Below, piece after piece: positions 1-6,168 of a DNA stretch of 6,718 bases (within the stretch, counting starts at the first letter, position 1; each line of letters begins with the position of its first letter). The position numbers and the translations under genes were made by a program. The notes beneath the pieces were generated by a model. The model searched no databases, had not been told where the DNA came from, and saw nothing but the letters and a program-made list of their open reading frames with translations. The stretch is from an uncultured Prevotella sp. (lineage in GTDB: Bacteria > Bacteroidota > Bacteroidia > Bacteroidales > Bacteroidaceae), in contig CAMUQM010000109.1 of assembly GCA_947095945.1 (NCBI GenBank), positions 1 through 6,718 of the forward strand, given 5' to 3'.

Positions 1-5
1 AACTT

Positions 6-551
6 ATGAAAAAGAATGTATGGATAGCTCCTATCGTCCTTGTACTTGCTTTAATCTTGAATAGTTGTGGTACACAACAGAAGGTAACAGAGACTGTTGC
101 GACCCCTGTTGTTCAAGGACCTGTTGTCGCAGTTGAGCCATTCAAGGAGGTTATTAGCATTGCTGAGGCTTTGGATATGTATCAAAATCCAGACAAGGTT
201 GATGCCATTACAAAGAAGTATGGTTATAAACTGAAGACAAATTATGAGGTTTATCGCTTGGATAAGTTCAATAAGATGTATTATAAGAACTGTGTTCTTG
301 CAAAGCTTCTTACCGCTGACAAGTATGAGGATTATCCAAAGCCAATGCGCAAAGGTGTATCAAGTTACGTAGCATTTAAGGATGGAGCAATCATCATTGC
401 AGTGTTTAATCAGCCTGCATACGACAACCTTGTGGCGCAAGTAAAGGCTGCTGGTTTTAGCTTGGATATGCCGGGTAGCGAAGATATTTATACCAATGGT
501 AGTCGCACCATCGCTTGTTATAAGGACGGAAAGAGTGTGAGAATTCAGTAA
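6..551 (+). CDS. Hypothetical lipoprotein (181 aa)
   Basis: I do not recognise the family. The protein begins with two lysines, then a hydrophobic stretch (residues 5-18) ending in the lipobox-like LNSC, so Cys21 is the likely lipidated residue and the mature protein starts CGTQQ. After a Val/Thr/Pro-rich linker (about 22-46) comes a compact soluble region (47-181) with no transmembrane segment and no catalytic motif I can name. This fits an envelope-anchored lipoprotein facing the periplasm or the surface. The ATG is chosen because the signal sequence starts right there; only five bases lie upstream, so the promoter and any preceding gene are outside the window. The gene ends at TAA and is followed about 50 bp later by a hairpin terminator, so it does not appear to be co-transcribed with the next gene. 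Lipoprotein assignment is firm; function is unknown. Confidence 0.85.
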   Translation: MKKNVWIAPIVLVLALILNSCGTQQKVTETVATPVVQGPVVAVEPFKEVISIAEALDMYQNPDKVDAITKKYGYKLKTNYEVYRLDKFNKMYYKNCVLAKLLTADKYEDYPKPMRKGVSSYVAFKDGAIIIAVFNQPAYDNLVAQVKAAGFSLDMPGSEDIYTNGSRTIACYKDGKSVRIQ

Positions 552-591
552 AGAGTTCTCTGCTTTTATCGCTTTTCCTGCTTAAAAGCAT

Positions 592-667
592 AAAAGATAA
601 CCCTCTCATAGCTTCTCTTTTACCATAAACTGTGGTCTTAGAGAAGGTTGAGAGGGATTTTCTTTTT
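592..667 (+). terminator. Rho-independent terminator after the lipoprotein gene
   Basis: The arms are CCCTCTCATAGCTTCTC (601-617) and GAGAAGGTTGAGAGGG (641-656), pairing as CCCTCTCA and TTCTC blocks around a small internal mismatch. A T-rich run follows (658-667). An A-rich stretch at 592-600 extends the stem, so the hairpin could also work on the other strand. It separates the lipoprotein gene from the next gene's promoter. Confidence 0.75.
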
Positions 668-685
668 ACTTTTCTTGCCGTTTTG

Positions 686-717
686 TTTGCTTTTCTCAAT
701 TGTAAAGACTATATTTG
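686..717 (+). promoter_or_regulatory. Bacteroidetes-type promoter for the HHH/barrel gene
   Basis: TATATTTG at 710-717 matches the Bacteroidetes -7 consensus TAnnTTTG exactly. TTTG at 686-689 lies 20 bp upstream and fits the -33 box. Transcription would start near 724, giving a 5' leader of about 23 bases before the ATG at 747. The assignment rests on consensus match and spacing only. Confidence 0.6.
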
Positions 718-746
718 TTGTCTTAATACTTTGAAAGTCTAACAAA

Positions 747-2741
747 ATGAAAAATATACTACTGACCTGTCTTTTAGGGCTTATCAGCCTTACTTCCACC
801 GCACAACAGACCTATGAATGGGAGGAATTGTTTGAAGAACTCTATGCAAGTAATGGCGAGAATACGGATGCTAAGGAGGAAACCTTTGAACTATTAGCTG
901 ACCTTTCAGAACATCCATTGAACCTAAATACGGCAAGTAGGGAAGAACTTGAACGTATTCCTTTCCTTACTGCGGAACAGATTGAAGACATACAAACCTA
1001 CGTTTATCAATATCATGGTATGCAGTCATTGGGGGAATTGGCTATGATTGAATCCTTAGATGCTCTTCGTCGGCAGCTTCTTCCTTATTTTGTCTGTGTC
1101 TCTCCAGTAGATGAACAACGCCAGTTCCCCACACTTAAAGCAATTCTAAAGGGCGGAAAGCACACTGCTTTATTGACCTCTCATCTTCCTTTCTATCAAC
1201 GAGCGGGCGACCGCAATGGCTATCTTGGCTATCCTTATGCCCATTCTTTGCGTTATACCTTCCGTTATGGTGATTATGTTCAGGTTGGATTGGTGGGCGC
1301 ACAAGATGCTGGTGAACCCTTCTTTGCGCATGGCAACGGTTTAGGTTATGACCATTACAGTTTTTATTTGCTGTTAAGAAAGATGGGACGATTGAAGACG
1401 CTGGCTGTAGGACGATATAAGGTGAACTTCGGGCAAGGACTTGTTATCAACAATTCTTTTGGCTTTGGGAAACTTGCTATGCTCTCAACGCTTGGCAGAC
1501 AGACAACAGGTATTCATGCACACTCCTCTCGTTCGGCAGCTAACTATCTGCAAGGAGTAGCTGCAAAGGTGGAAATTGCAAAGCACCTTGACCTTACCAC
1601 CTTTCTTTCCTATCGCTGTATAGATGCAAATCTTACGGATAGTGGAACGATTAAGACGATTCTTAAGACTGGTTATCACCGCACTGAGCGTGAGATGAAT
1701 AGCAAAGATGCTGCCACGCAGTTTGCTGCAGGAACGCATTTAGCTTGGTCTTCGGGTGCTTTTCGTGTGGGGGTATCAGGCGTATATTCTTGTTTTAACA
1801 AGGAGTTAACGCCCAATACTTCTTTATATTATCGTCATTATGCGCCCGTAGGCAATCACTTTTGGAATATAAGTATGGACTATAGCTATCAGCATCCTCG
1901 TTGGTCGTTGGCAGGTGAGACGGCTATGGATAGTAAAGGGAGTCTTGCAATGGTGAATAACCTTTCTTTTCAGCCTACTTCAAACCTCTCTTTACTTGCT
2001 GTTCAGCGTTATTATGGCTACCAATATACAGCCCTCTTCGCACGTAGCTTTGGTGATAACGGGACGGTTCAGAATGAAAGTGGATTACTCATAGGTGCAA
2101 ATTGGAATATTAAACGTGGCTTATCACTCATGGCTTACACTGATTTTGCTTATTTCTCACACCCTCGTTTTGGCGCACATACAGCCAGTAGGGCATGGGA
2201 TAATCTACTAATGCTAACTTACAGTCGGCAACGCTGGTCGTTTTTGGCACGTTATCGGCTTAGATTACGTGAGAGAGATAATGCTGATAAGACTGCTCTT
2301 ATAAACGAACTTACGCAACGCGCTCGTCTTTCCTTAGCTTATTCAGCAGCTTCTTGGAGTTGTAAAAGTCAATTGGACATTGCTACAAGCAATTATCTCA
2401 AGCGTAGTTTCGGTTATATGGTGAGTGAGTCAGGGGCTTGGAAACCGCTTTCGTGGCTCACGCTGAATGGTATGATTGGTTATTTTCAAACGACAGATTT
2501 CGCTTCACGTATCTATGTTTACGAGCGTGGTCCACTCTATTCTTTTAGCTTTCCTGCCTTCTTTGGTAAGGGTATGTACTATAGTCTGTTTGCTCGGGCA
2601 GACCTATCGAGCCGTCTTATGATAATTCTTCGCAGTTCAACCACGCATTATTTCGACCGTGACCATATATCCTCAGCACTTCAGCAAGTCAACTCCTCAA
2701 CGCTAAGTGGACTCGATATTCAACTGCGTTGGCGTTTTTAA
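747..2741 (+). CDS. Exported helix-hairpin-helix protein with probable outer-membrane beta-barrel
   Basis: The 664-residue protein starts with a type I signal peptide (cleavage probably after TSTA, residue 19). A helix-hairpin-helix domain lies at about 56-101; its LNLNTASREEL and IPFLTAEQI segments resemble ComEA-type DNA-binding HHH repeats. From about 140 to the end the protein is rich in aromatic residues and alternating polar/hydrophobic strands (for example YTFRYGDYVQVGLVGAQ), and it finishes with LRWRF; a terminal Phe is typical of outer-membrane beta-barrels. Proteins of this HHH-plus-long-tail type are, as I recall, widespread in Bacteroidetes and usually annotated only by the HHH domain. 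HHH domains bind DNA without sequence specificity, so a role in handling DNA at the cell surface is possible, but that is inference. The gene is intact, with its own promoter, and ends 50 bp from a convergent gene with no clear hairpin terminator between them. Confidence 0.85.
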   Translation: MKNILLTCLLGLISLTSTAQQTYEWEELFEELYASNGENTDAKEETFELLADLSEHPLNLNTASREELERIPFLTAEQIEDIQTYVYQYHGMQSLGELAMIESLDALRRQLLPYFVCVSPVDEQRQFPTLKAILKGGKHTALLTSHLPFYQRAGDRNGYLGYPYAHSLRYTFRYGDYVQVGLVGAQDAGEPFFAHGNGLGYDHYSFYLLLRKMGRLKTLAVGRYKVNFGQGLVINNSFGFGKLAMLSTLGRQTTGIHAHSSRSAANYLQGVAAKVEIAKHLDLTTFLSYRCIDANLTDSGTIKTILKTGYHRTEREMNSKDAATQFAAGTHLAWSSGAFRVGVSGVYSCFNKELTPNTSLYYRHYAPVGNHFWNISMDYSYQHPRWSLAGETAMDSKGSLAMVNNLSFQPTSNLSLLAVQRYYGYQYTALFARSFGDNGTVQNESGLLIGANWNIKRGLSLMAYTDFAYFSHPRFGAHTASRAWDNLLMLTYSRQRWSFLARYRLRLRERDNADKTALINELTQRARLSLAYSAASWSCKSQLDIATSNYLKRSFGYMVSESGAWKPLSWLTLNGMIGYFQTTDFASRIYVYERGPLYSFSFPAFFGKGMYYSLFARADLSSRLMIILRSSTTHYFDRDHISSALQQVNSSTLSGLDIQLRWRF

Positions 2742-2791
2742 GTGCCGCTGCTTTATGTGATTACGATTTATGGGGAGGATTGCGTAGGCTG

Positions 2792-3541
2792 TTATTCACC
2801 AAAAGCATTGTAGTTTCCTGTCCGTAAGAGCATTGGGAAATGGCGTCGATAACGATAAAGAGAGAAGTCACCTTCGTCGTCAAACGCCGTAAAATCGAAT
2901 TGATGTGTGGCTTGATACTTTGCAGTAGAATTGTGTTCGTCAACGTAGATGTTCGTCAAACAGGGTTGGCCATCAGACATATTGATAAGGAGTTGATAGT
3001 AATATTTGTATCCTTGTCCAGCCTCATAACTCAGTTCTATACCCTCTTTTCCTGTCGTAATCTCCTCAAAACTTAGCATTACATCCGCCTCGGTGTTACG
3101 GATAACATTGCTATAAACCCATCTTTTTCCCTTGTATTCAATAGCAAGAAGACGGTCGGTAAAGATCGAATCTGTGATGCTGTCTATGCTTGTCGTCATC
3201 GTTATCGGAGACAAAATAGCGGCATTCATCCCCTTGAAAGATGCTTCACCCGTCTTCACATAGAAGTTAGATATCTTAAAGCCTTTCCATGTATAAAAGC
3301 CCTTCCAACGGTTTGGTGTAGGACAACTGAGCGTTATGGTGTTATTCGTAAAGCTTGTCAGGTGCTGAATTGGCTTCCCATAATATCCCATAACCGTATC
3401 AGCATCGACATCATATCCGTCCTCTATCAGTGGATTATCAGCCTTTTTACTTGTCTTTGTGGTATCGGCAGAAATGTTGAAAGCCATGCAATTAACGGCA
3501 AACAGCGTAAATAATAAAAAGTAGAAAACCTTTCTTCTCAT
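2792..3541 (-). CDS. Exported protein of unknown function (249 aa)
   Basis: I do not recognise the family. The N-terminus MRRKVFYFLLFTLFAVNCMA is a clear signal sequence. Cleavage by signal peptidase I after CMA (residue 19) is likely; AVNC could be read as a weak lipobox, but Asn before Cys is uncommon, so lipidation is uncertain. The mature part begins with a short Ser/Thr/Lys/Asp-rich linker, then DVDADTVMGYYGKP and a mixed, probably beta-rich soluble domain with many aromatic residues, and ends YNAFGE. No transmembrane segment or catalytic motif is visible. The start is supported by the signal peptide and by AGAGGG about eight bases upstream of the ATG. It faces the preceding gene tail to tail and appears to be a single-gene transcription unit driven by the promoter at 3600-3631. 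Confidence 0.8.
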   Translation of the reverse strand: MRRKVFYFLLFTLFAVNCMAFNISADTTKTSKKADNPLIEDGYDVDADTVMGYYGKPIQHLTSFTNNTITLSCPTPNRWKGFYTWKGFKISNFYVKTGEASFKGMNAAILSPITMTTSIDSITDSIFTDRLLAIEYKGKRWVYSNVIRNTEADVMLSFEEITTGKEGIELSYEAGQGYKYYYQLLINMSDGQPCLTNIYVDEHNSTAKYQATHQFDFTAFDDEGDFSLYRYRRHFPMLLRTGNYNAFGE

Positions 3542-3599
3542 ATTCCTAACCCTCTTTCGTTTTATAATTAACTATCGATTCTATTCTTTCCTACGGTTG

Positions 3600-3631
3600 C
3601 AAAAGTAATTAAAAGTATCGATATAAACAAG
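3600..3631 (-). promoter_or_regulatory. Bacteroidetes-type promoter for the 249-aa exported protein
   Basis: On the minus strand TACTTTTG (3607 to 3600) matches the TAnnTTTG -7 consensus. CTTG (3631 to 3628) sits 20 bp upstream as a slightly imperfect -33 box. The predicted transcription start is near 3593, leaving a leader of about 50 bases to the ATG at 3541. The -33 box directly abuts the left arm of the inverted repeat around the RhuM remnant, so that element begins just behind this promoter. Confidence 0.6.
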
Positions 3632-3632
3632 T

Positions 3633-3660
3633 AAGAACCATGCTTACCGAATTATTTACA
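3633..3660 (+). repeat. Left arm of inverted repeat around the RhuM remnant
   Basis: This arm reads AAGAACC, four bases, then TTACCGAATTATTTACA on the plus strand. The minus strand at 4395-4371 reads AAGAACC, one base, then TTACCGAATTATTTTCA. Agreement is 7/7 and 16/17, with a 3-base indel between the blocks. The two arms enclose about 763 bp containing the whole RhuM remnant. Confidence 0.75.
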
Positions 3661-3707
3661 CAGAAAGGTTGTTCAAGTGAATACTTGTTAGTAAGGTGTA
3701 CATGTTT

Positions 3708-4337
3708 CTATTTGTTGGTAAGACCTCTTATTTCCCTGTCAAAATCAGAGTCTATTTTTTGTGTCTTATTGAATATATCATATTCTTTTTCAGCCTTTTC
3801 TTTAGCTTGTAATGCTGAAATATGACCTTTGTCAGGCAGGATTTTATATTGTCGGAAAGTAAGGAAAGCATCAACACTCTTAGCGAAATCAGACATCTTG
3901 AATGTATTCTCTCGTTCAACTAAATCCTCAATATAATCAAAGAATCCTGTGACAGCTCTCTCTAATTGTCTTATTTGAATCTCAGATAAGTAGTTTTTGG
4001 CTATTGTAACATCTGATTTCAATATTCGACCATTTGGAGAATTTTTCCAAGTTGTTAGTCCCATGTGTTCTTGATCGTGGTCAGCTTTTGTGTAGATAAT
4101 CTCAGCTGCAGTCTGCCCTGTGATTGCATAGTGGAAACGATTTTGTATCATGGAGTAAAACTCTCGAGTTGTTAACACTTGCTGGTCATAATCTGTGCTG
4201 CATTCAGTATAGATATTTGTTATTTGATGCTAAAAACGCTGTTCGCTTGCGCAGATAAATCAAATTCGTTCCAGAAGTACTTTGAAATAGTCTTTTCCAA
4301 AGATATTCTTGCTTTGTTTGAGACGTTCGTTCTCTAA
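3708..4337 (-). pseudogene. RhuM-family (virulence protein RhuM) gene remnant with two nonsense codons
   Basis: One minus-strand frame from 4337 to the TAG at 3708 translates into the middle and C-terminal parts of a RhuM-family protein. Recognisable blocks are ENERLKQSKNIFGKDYF, then ASEQRF, NIYTECSTDYD, FHYAITGQTAAEIIY, MGLTTWKNSPNGRILKSDV, TIAKNYLSEIQIRQLERAV and FLTFRQYKILPDKG. The frame is broken by TGA at 4262-4260, where relatives carry a basic residue after LLERI, and by TAG at 4232-4230, where relatives have Tyr after ASExRF. The longest open part starts at a GTG at 4178 and is 156 codons, but homology continues upstream of that GTG, so it is not a natural start. About 207 residues remain of a family length near 330-345 as I remember it; the N-terminal third, including the presumed DNA-contacting part, is absent. 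RhuM relatives are accessory genes often found on islands, prophages or beside restriction systems; their biochemical role is poorly known. A translated fragment from an internal start cannot be excluded. Confidence 0.85.
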
Positions 4338-4370
4338 TATAGGGAAGTTAACTGAATTTCCCCATTTACA

Positions 4371-4395
4371 TGAAAATAATTCGGTAAAGGTTCTT
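4371..4395 (-). repeat. Right arm of inverted repeat around the RhuM remnant
   Basis: This is the partner of 3633-3660 (see that entry for the alignment). It lies about 34 bp beyond the point where RhuM similarity stops, in the same open frame. The left arm lies 48 bp beyond the RhuM stop codon. The repeat therefore frames the remnant closely on both sides, as the ends of a small mobile element or a duplicated recombination site would. Confidence 0.7.
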
Positions 4396-4507
4396 CTTTG
4401 TGGCTTTTCGAACATATATTTTTTAAGAATAGAGGGTTTATAGTCCTGTTAAAAGTCTTTGATATCTTTCCATAACAGCGTTTCTTTTATTGAAAAAGAT
4501 TTTTTTT

Positions 4508-4530
4508 GATTCTTCCGTTAAATCCATAGA
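4508..4530 (+). repeat. Left end of possible 608-bp non-coding element (terminal inverted repeat)
   Basis: Starting GATTCTTCCGTTAAAT, this stretch matches the reverse complement of 5093-5115 (starting GGTTCTTCCGTTAAAT) at 20 of 23 positions: a 14-base identical core, two mismatches, then ATAGA in both. Runs of T lie just outside each end (4500-4507 and 5116-5122). They could be a target-site duplication but are too simple to prove it. Confidence 0.55.
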
Positions 4531-4725
4531 TTGAAAATAGTATAAAGAATTTATACTTACATGGTAACTATCCAAAATCAGATGGTCTTACAAGGGGGGC
4601 AAGTTACAAGATAAAATGTAGAAAAGGCAAATAAAGACAATGTCTATTGACTACAATATCTTTCCGCTTCAACAAATAATTTATTCACGTTTCAATCAGG
4701 TTTTGTAAATTATTTTTATGTGACT

Positions 4726-4835
4726 CAAAATCAATACATGCTCTTTTAGCTTTGAAAAGATGCTTGATTGACTTGCAATAGATGCTCTTTTAAGGTCTTA
4801 CTAACGCCCTTTTGAAGTCCAATTAAGCACCTTTT
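4726..4835. repeat. Five tandem degenerate 22-bp repeats
   Basis: Units begin at 4726, 4748, 4770, 4792 and 4814, each exactly 22 bp with no spacer. Read on the plus strand four of the five end in CTTTT; the second ends in GATT. Shared positions include a purine-rich start and a centre close to AATAGATGCTC. Unit 3 (4770-4791) is nearest to the consensus. A more diverged copy ending TCGCCTTTT may lie at 4867-4888 after a 31-bp gap. Units have diverged by base changes while the period has been kept. No promoter or coding frame accounts for them. I have a vague memory of similar arrays between Prevotella genes; this is unverified. Confidence 0.75.
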
Positions 4836-4883
4836 CTTGCACGACTTCATAACTAATTGATTTACTGTTGGTTGCAATCTCGC

Positions 4884-4933
4884 CTTTTATACGTAATTTT
4901 CTGCTTTCTTTTAGGTCTTTTATACGAATTTTT
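4884..4933. repeat. Direct repeat of CTTTTATACG(T)AATTTT, 33 bp apart
   Basis: CTTTTATACGTAATTTT at 4884-4900 recurs as CTTTTATACGAATTTTT at 4917-4933. The start-to-start distance of 33 bp is one and a half times the 22-bp period of the neighbouring array. It may be a decayed continuation of that array or a separate duplication. Confidence 0.5.
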
Positions 4934-5011
4934 GTAATGATTTTTCAAAGTCCTTTCTACAGATTTTCGACGTGTTAAAAAGAAACGGTTATCAGTGTCG
5001 GAGAGTGAATA

Positions 5012-5046
5012 AAATAGACAGCCAAGACTGTCTTGGTTGTTTATTT
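5012..5046. other. Long near-perfect palindrome (17-bp arms)
   Basis: The core CCAAGAC-T-GTCTTGG (5022-5036) is a perfect palindrome around one base. Pairing extends outward to 5012 and 5046 with only two G-T wobbles, giving 17-bp arms. As RNA it would form a very stable hairpin with a minimal loop. A T-rich stretch follows on the plus strand, so it could terminate transcription, but there is no intact gene just upstream. It overlaps the -33 box of the possible promoter at 5033-5064, so an operator-like protein-binding site is another option. Confidence 0.6.
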
Positions 5047-5064
5047 GTTAAATCTATATCTTTG
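5033..5064 (+). promoter_or_regulatory. Possible distal promoter upstream of fabI
   Basis: TATCTTTG at 5057-5064 fits TAnnTTTG, and TTGG at 5033-5036 lies 20 bp upstream. Transcription would start near 5071 and run through the 5077-5232 open stretch towards fabI. The -33 part lies in the right arm of the palindrome. It is supported by consensus only and may be fortuitous in AT-rich DNA. Confidence 0.3.
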
Positions 5065-5092
5065 GTTTACCATTAAAGCTATACAAAAAGTG

Positions 5093-5115
5093 TCTATACA
5101 TTTAACGGAAGAACC
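5093..5115 (-). repeat. Right end of possible 608-bp non-coding element (terminal inverted repeat)
   Basis: This is the partner of 4508-4530. ATTTAACGGAAGAA at 5100-5113 is the exact reverse complement of the 14-base core of the left end, and TCTAT at 5093-5097 matches the inner block. About 190 bp separate this end from the fabI start codon, so fabI and its proximal promoter lie outside the putative element. Confidence 0.55.
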
Positions 5116-5253
5116 TTTTTTTACTTAGAATATGGGCTTGAGATAGGTCGAATTAGAGATGAACGGTTATGGGGAATAGTCTTATTAGAACCTGTAGAAA
5201 TGTGCAAATTGTCATTTATGGATAGCATTTAGATGTAATTTATGTATAAATTC

Positions 5254-5284
5254 TTGGCAAATCAACCTTTTTTGCTTACCTTTA
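5254..5284 (+). promoter_or_regulatory. Proximal fabI promoter
   Basis: TACCTTTA at 5277-5284 differs from the Bacteroidetes -7 consensus only at its last base. TTGG at 5254-5257 sits 19 bp upstream as the -33 box. The expected start is near 5291, giving a short leader of about 18 bases. No Shine-Dalgarno sequence is seen before the ATG; the leader is A-rich, as is common in this phylum. Confidence 0.6.
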
Positions 5285-5308
5285 CACCAAATTTGAATAA
5301 CGAAGATT

Positions 5309-6166
5309 ATGAGTTACAACTTATTAAAAGGTAAAAGAGGTATTATTTTTGGAGCCCTCAACGAGATGTCAATCGCATGGAAAGTTGCTGAAAGAGCCGT
5401 TGAGGAAGGTGCAATGATCACTTTATCAAATACTCCAATCGCAGTAAGAATGGGTACAGTAAATGCACTGTCTGAGAAGTTAAACTGCGAGGTTATCCCA
5501 GCTGATGCAACTAACGTAGAGGACTTAGAGAATGTATTTAAGCGCTCTATGGAAGTGTTGGGTGGCAAGATTGACTTCGTTCTCCACTCTATCGGTATGT
5601 CACCAAACGTGCGTAAGCACCGTACATACGATGATTTGGACTACAAGATGCTTGATACAACACTTGATATCTCTGCGGTTTCATTCCACAAGATGATTCA
5701 GAGTGCTAAGAAACTTGATGCTATCAACGAATATGGTTCAATCCTTGCACTCTCTTATGTAGCTGCTCAGCGTACTTTCTACGGTTACAATGATATGGCT
5801 GATGCTAAGGCATTGTTGGAGAGTATCGGTCGTAGCTTCGGTTATATTTATGGTCGTGAGAAGCACGTACGTATCAATACTATTTCTCAGTCACCTACAA
5901 TGACAACTGCAGGTTCAGGTGTGAAGGGTATGGATAAGCTCTTCGACTTTGCTGATCGTATGTCTCCATTGGGCAACGCAAGTGCTGATGAGTGTGCTGA
6001 TTATTGTATCGTAATGTTCTCTGACCTCACCCGTAAGGTGACAATGCAGAACCTCTACCACGATGGTGGTTTCTCAAATGTGGGTATGAGTCTCCGCGCT
6101 ATGGCTACATACGAGAAGGGTCTTGATGAGTATAAGGACGAGAACGGTAATATTATCTACGGATAG
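5309..6166 (+). CDS. fabI: Enoyl-[acyl-carrier-protein] reductase (NADH), FabI
   Basis: FabI catalyses the last step of each cycle of type II fatty-acid elongation in the cytoplasm, reducing the trans-2-enoyl-ACP double bond with NADH. At 285 residues it is slightly longer than E. coli FabI (262). The N-terminus GKRGIIFGALNEMSIAWKVA is the Rossmann nucleotide-binding segment of the atypical short-chain dehydrogenase type. HSIGMSP (93-99) is a further cofactor/substrate-site motif. SYVAAQRTFYGYNDMADAK (149-167) aligns with the E. coli catalytic block, placing Tyr150, the catalytic Tyr160 and Lys167 at the expected positions. INTISQSPTMTTAGSG (189-204) is the substrate-binding loop, and NLYHDGGFSNVGM (248-260) is the conserved C-terminal segment. 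A short charged tail (DEYKDENGNI) follows. The start fits family N-termini and a promoter 25 bp upstream. The gene ends in tandem stops TAG TAA. FabI is the triclosan target, and it appears intact here. Confidence 0.96.
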   Translation: MSYNLLKGKRGIIFGALNEMSIAWKVAERAVEEGAMITLSNTPIAVRMGTVNALSEKLNCEVIPADATNVEDLENVFKRSMEVLGGKIDFVLHSIGMSPNVRKHRTYDDLDYKMLDTTLDISAVSFHKMIQSAKKLDAINEYGSILALSYVAAQRTFYGYNDMADAKALLESIGRSFGYIYGREKHVRINTISQSPTMTTAGSGVKGMDKLFDFADRMSPLGNASADECADYCIVMFSDLTRKVTMQNLYHDGGFSNVGMSLRAMATYEKGLDEYKDENGNIIYG

Positions 6167-6168
6167 TA

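Larger units (their letters stand above)
4396..5253. other. AT-rich, repeat-rich stretch without an intact gene
   Basis: No open frame of convincing length or recognisable similarity is present on either strand. The minus strand holds a 29-codon frame (4527 to 4438, beginning MDLTEESKKIFF) and an open stretch at 4448-4263 that runs into the RhuM remnant; either may be decayed coding sequence, but neither is identifiable. The plus strand is open from 5077 to 5232 without a usable start. What the stretch does hold is structure, listed separately: an inverted repeat pair (4508-4530, 5093-5115), an 8-bp stem at 4539-4557 (AGTATAAA, GAA, TTTATACT), five 22-bp tandem units, a 33-bp-spaced direct repeat, a long palindrome and a possible promoter. 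Confidence 0.7.

Noticed and set aside
457..699. 80-codon minus-strand frame across the lipoprotein 3' end
   Set aside because: It crosses the terminator hairpin and overlaps the lipoprotein gene, and its composition is not protein-like.
2742..2791. Terminator between the two convergent genes
   Set aside because: I looked for a hairpin with a T run in this 50-bp spacer and found none convincing.
2840..3076. 78-codon plus-strand open frame inside the 249-aa exported protein gene
   Set aside because: It is a shadow of the minus-strand gene, which has a signal peptide, a ribosome-binding-like site and a promoter.
3640..3825. 61-codon plus-strand open frame at the RhuM end
   Set aside because: It overlaps the strongly recognisable RhuM remnant on the opposite strand and has no similarity or promoter of its own.
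4230..4262. Stop-codon recoding within the RhuM frame
   Set aside because: Two different stop codons (TGA and TAG) 27 bases apart, no recoding signal seen, and a missing N-terminus all point to a pseudogene.
4726..4835. CRISPR array
   Set aside because: The 22-bp units are contiguous and degenerate, with no unique spacers, no conserved repeats and no cas genes in the window.
5077..5232. 51-codon open stretch upstream of fabI
   Set aside because: It has no early start codon and no recognisable motif; its only ATGs are near the end. It could be decayed coding sequence but cannot be supported.
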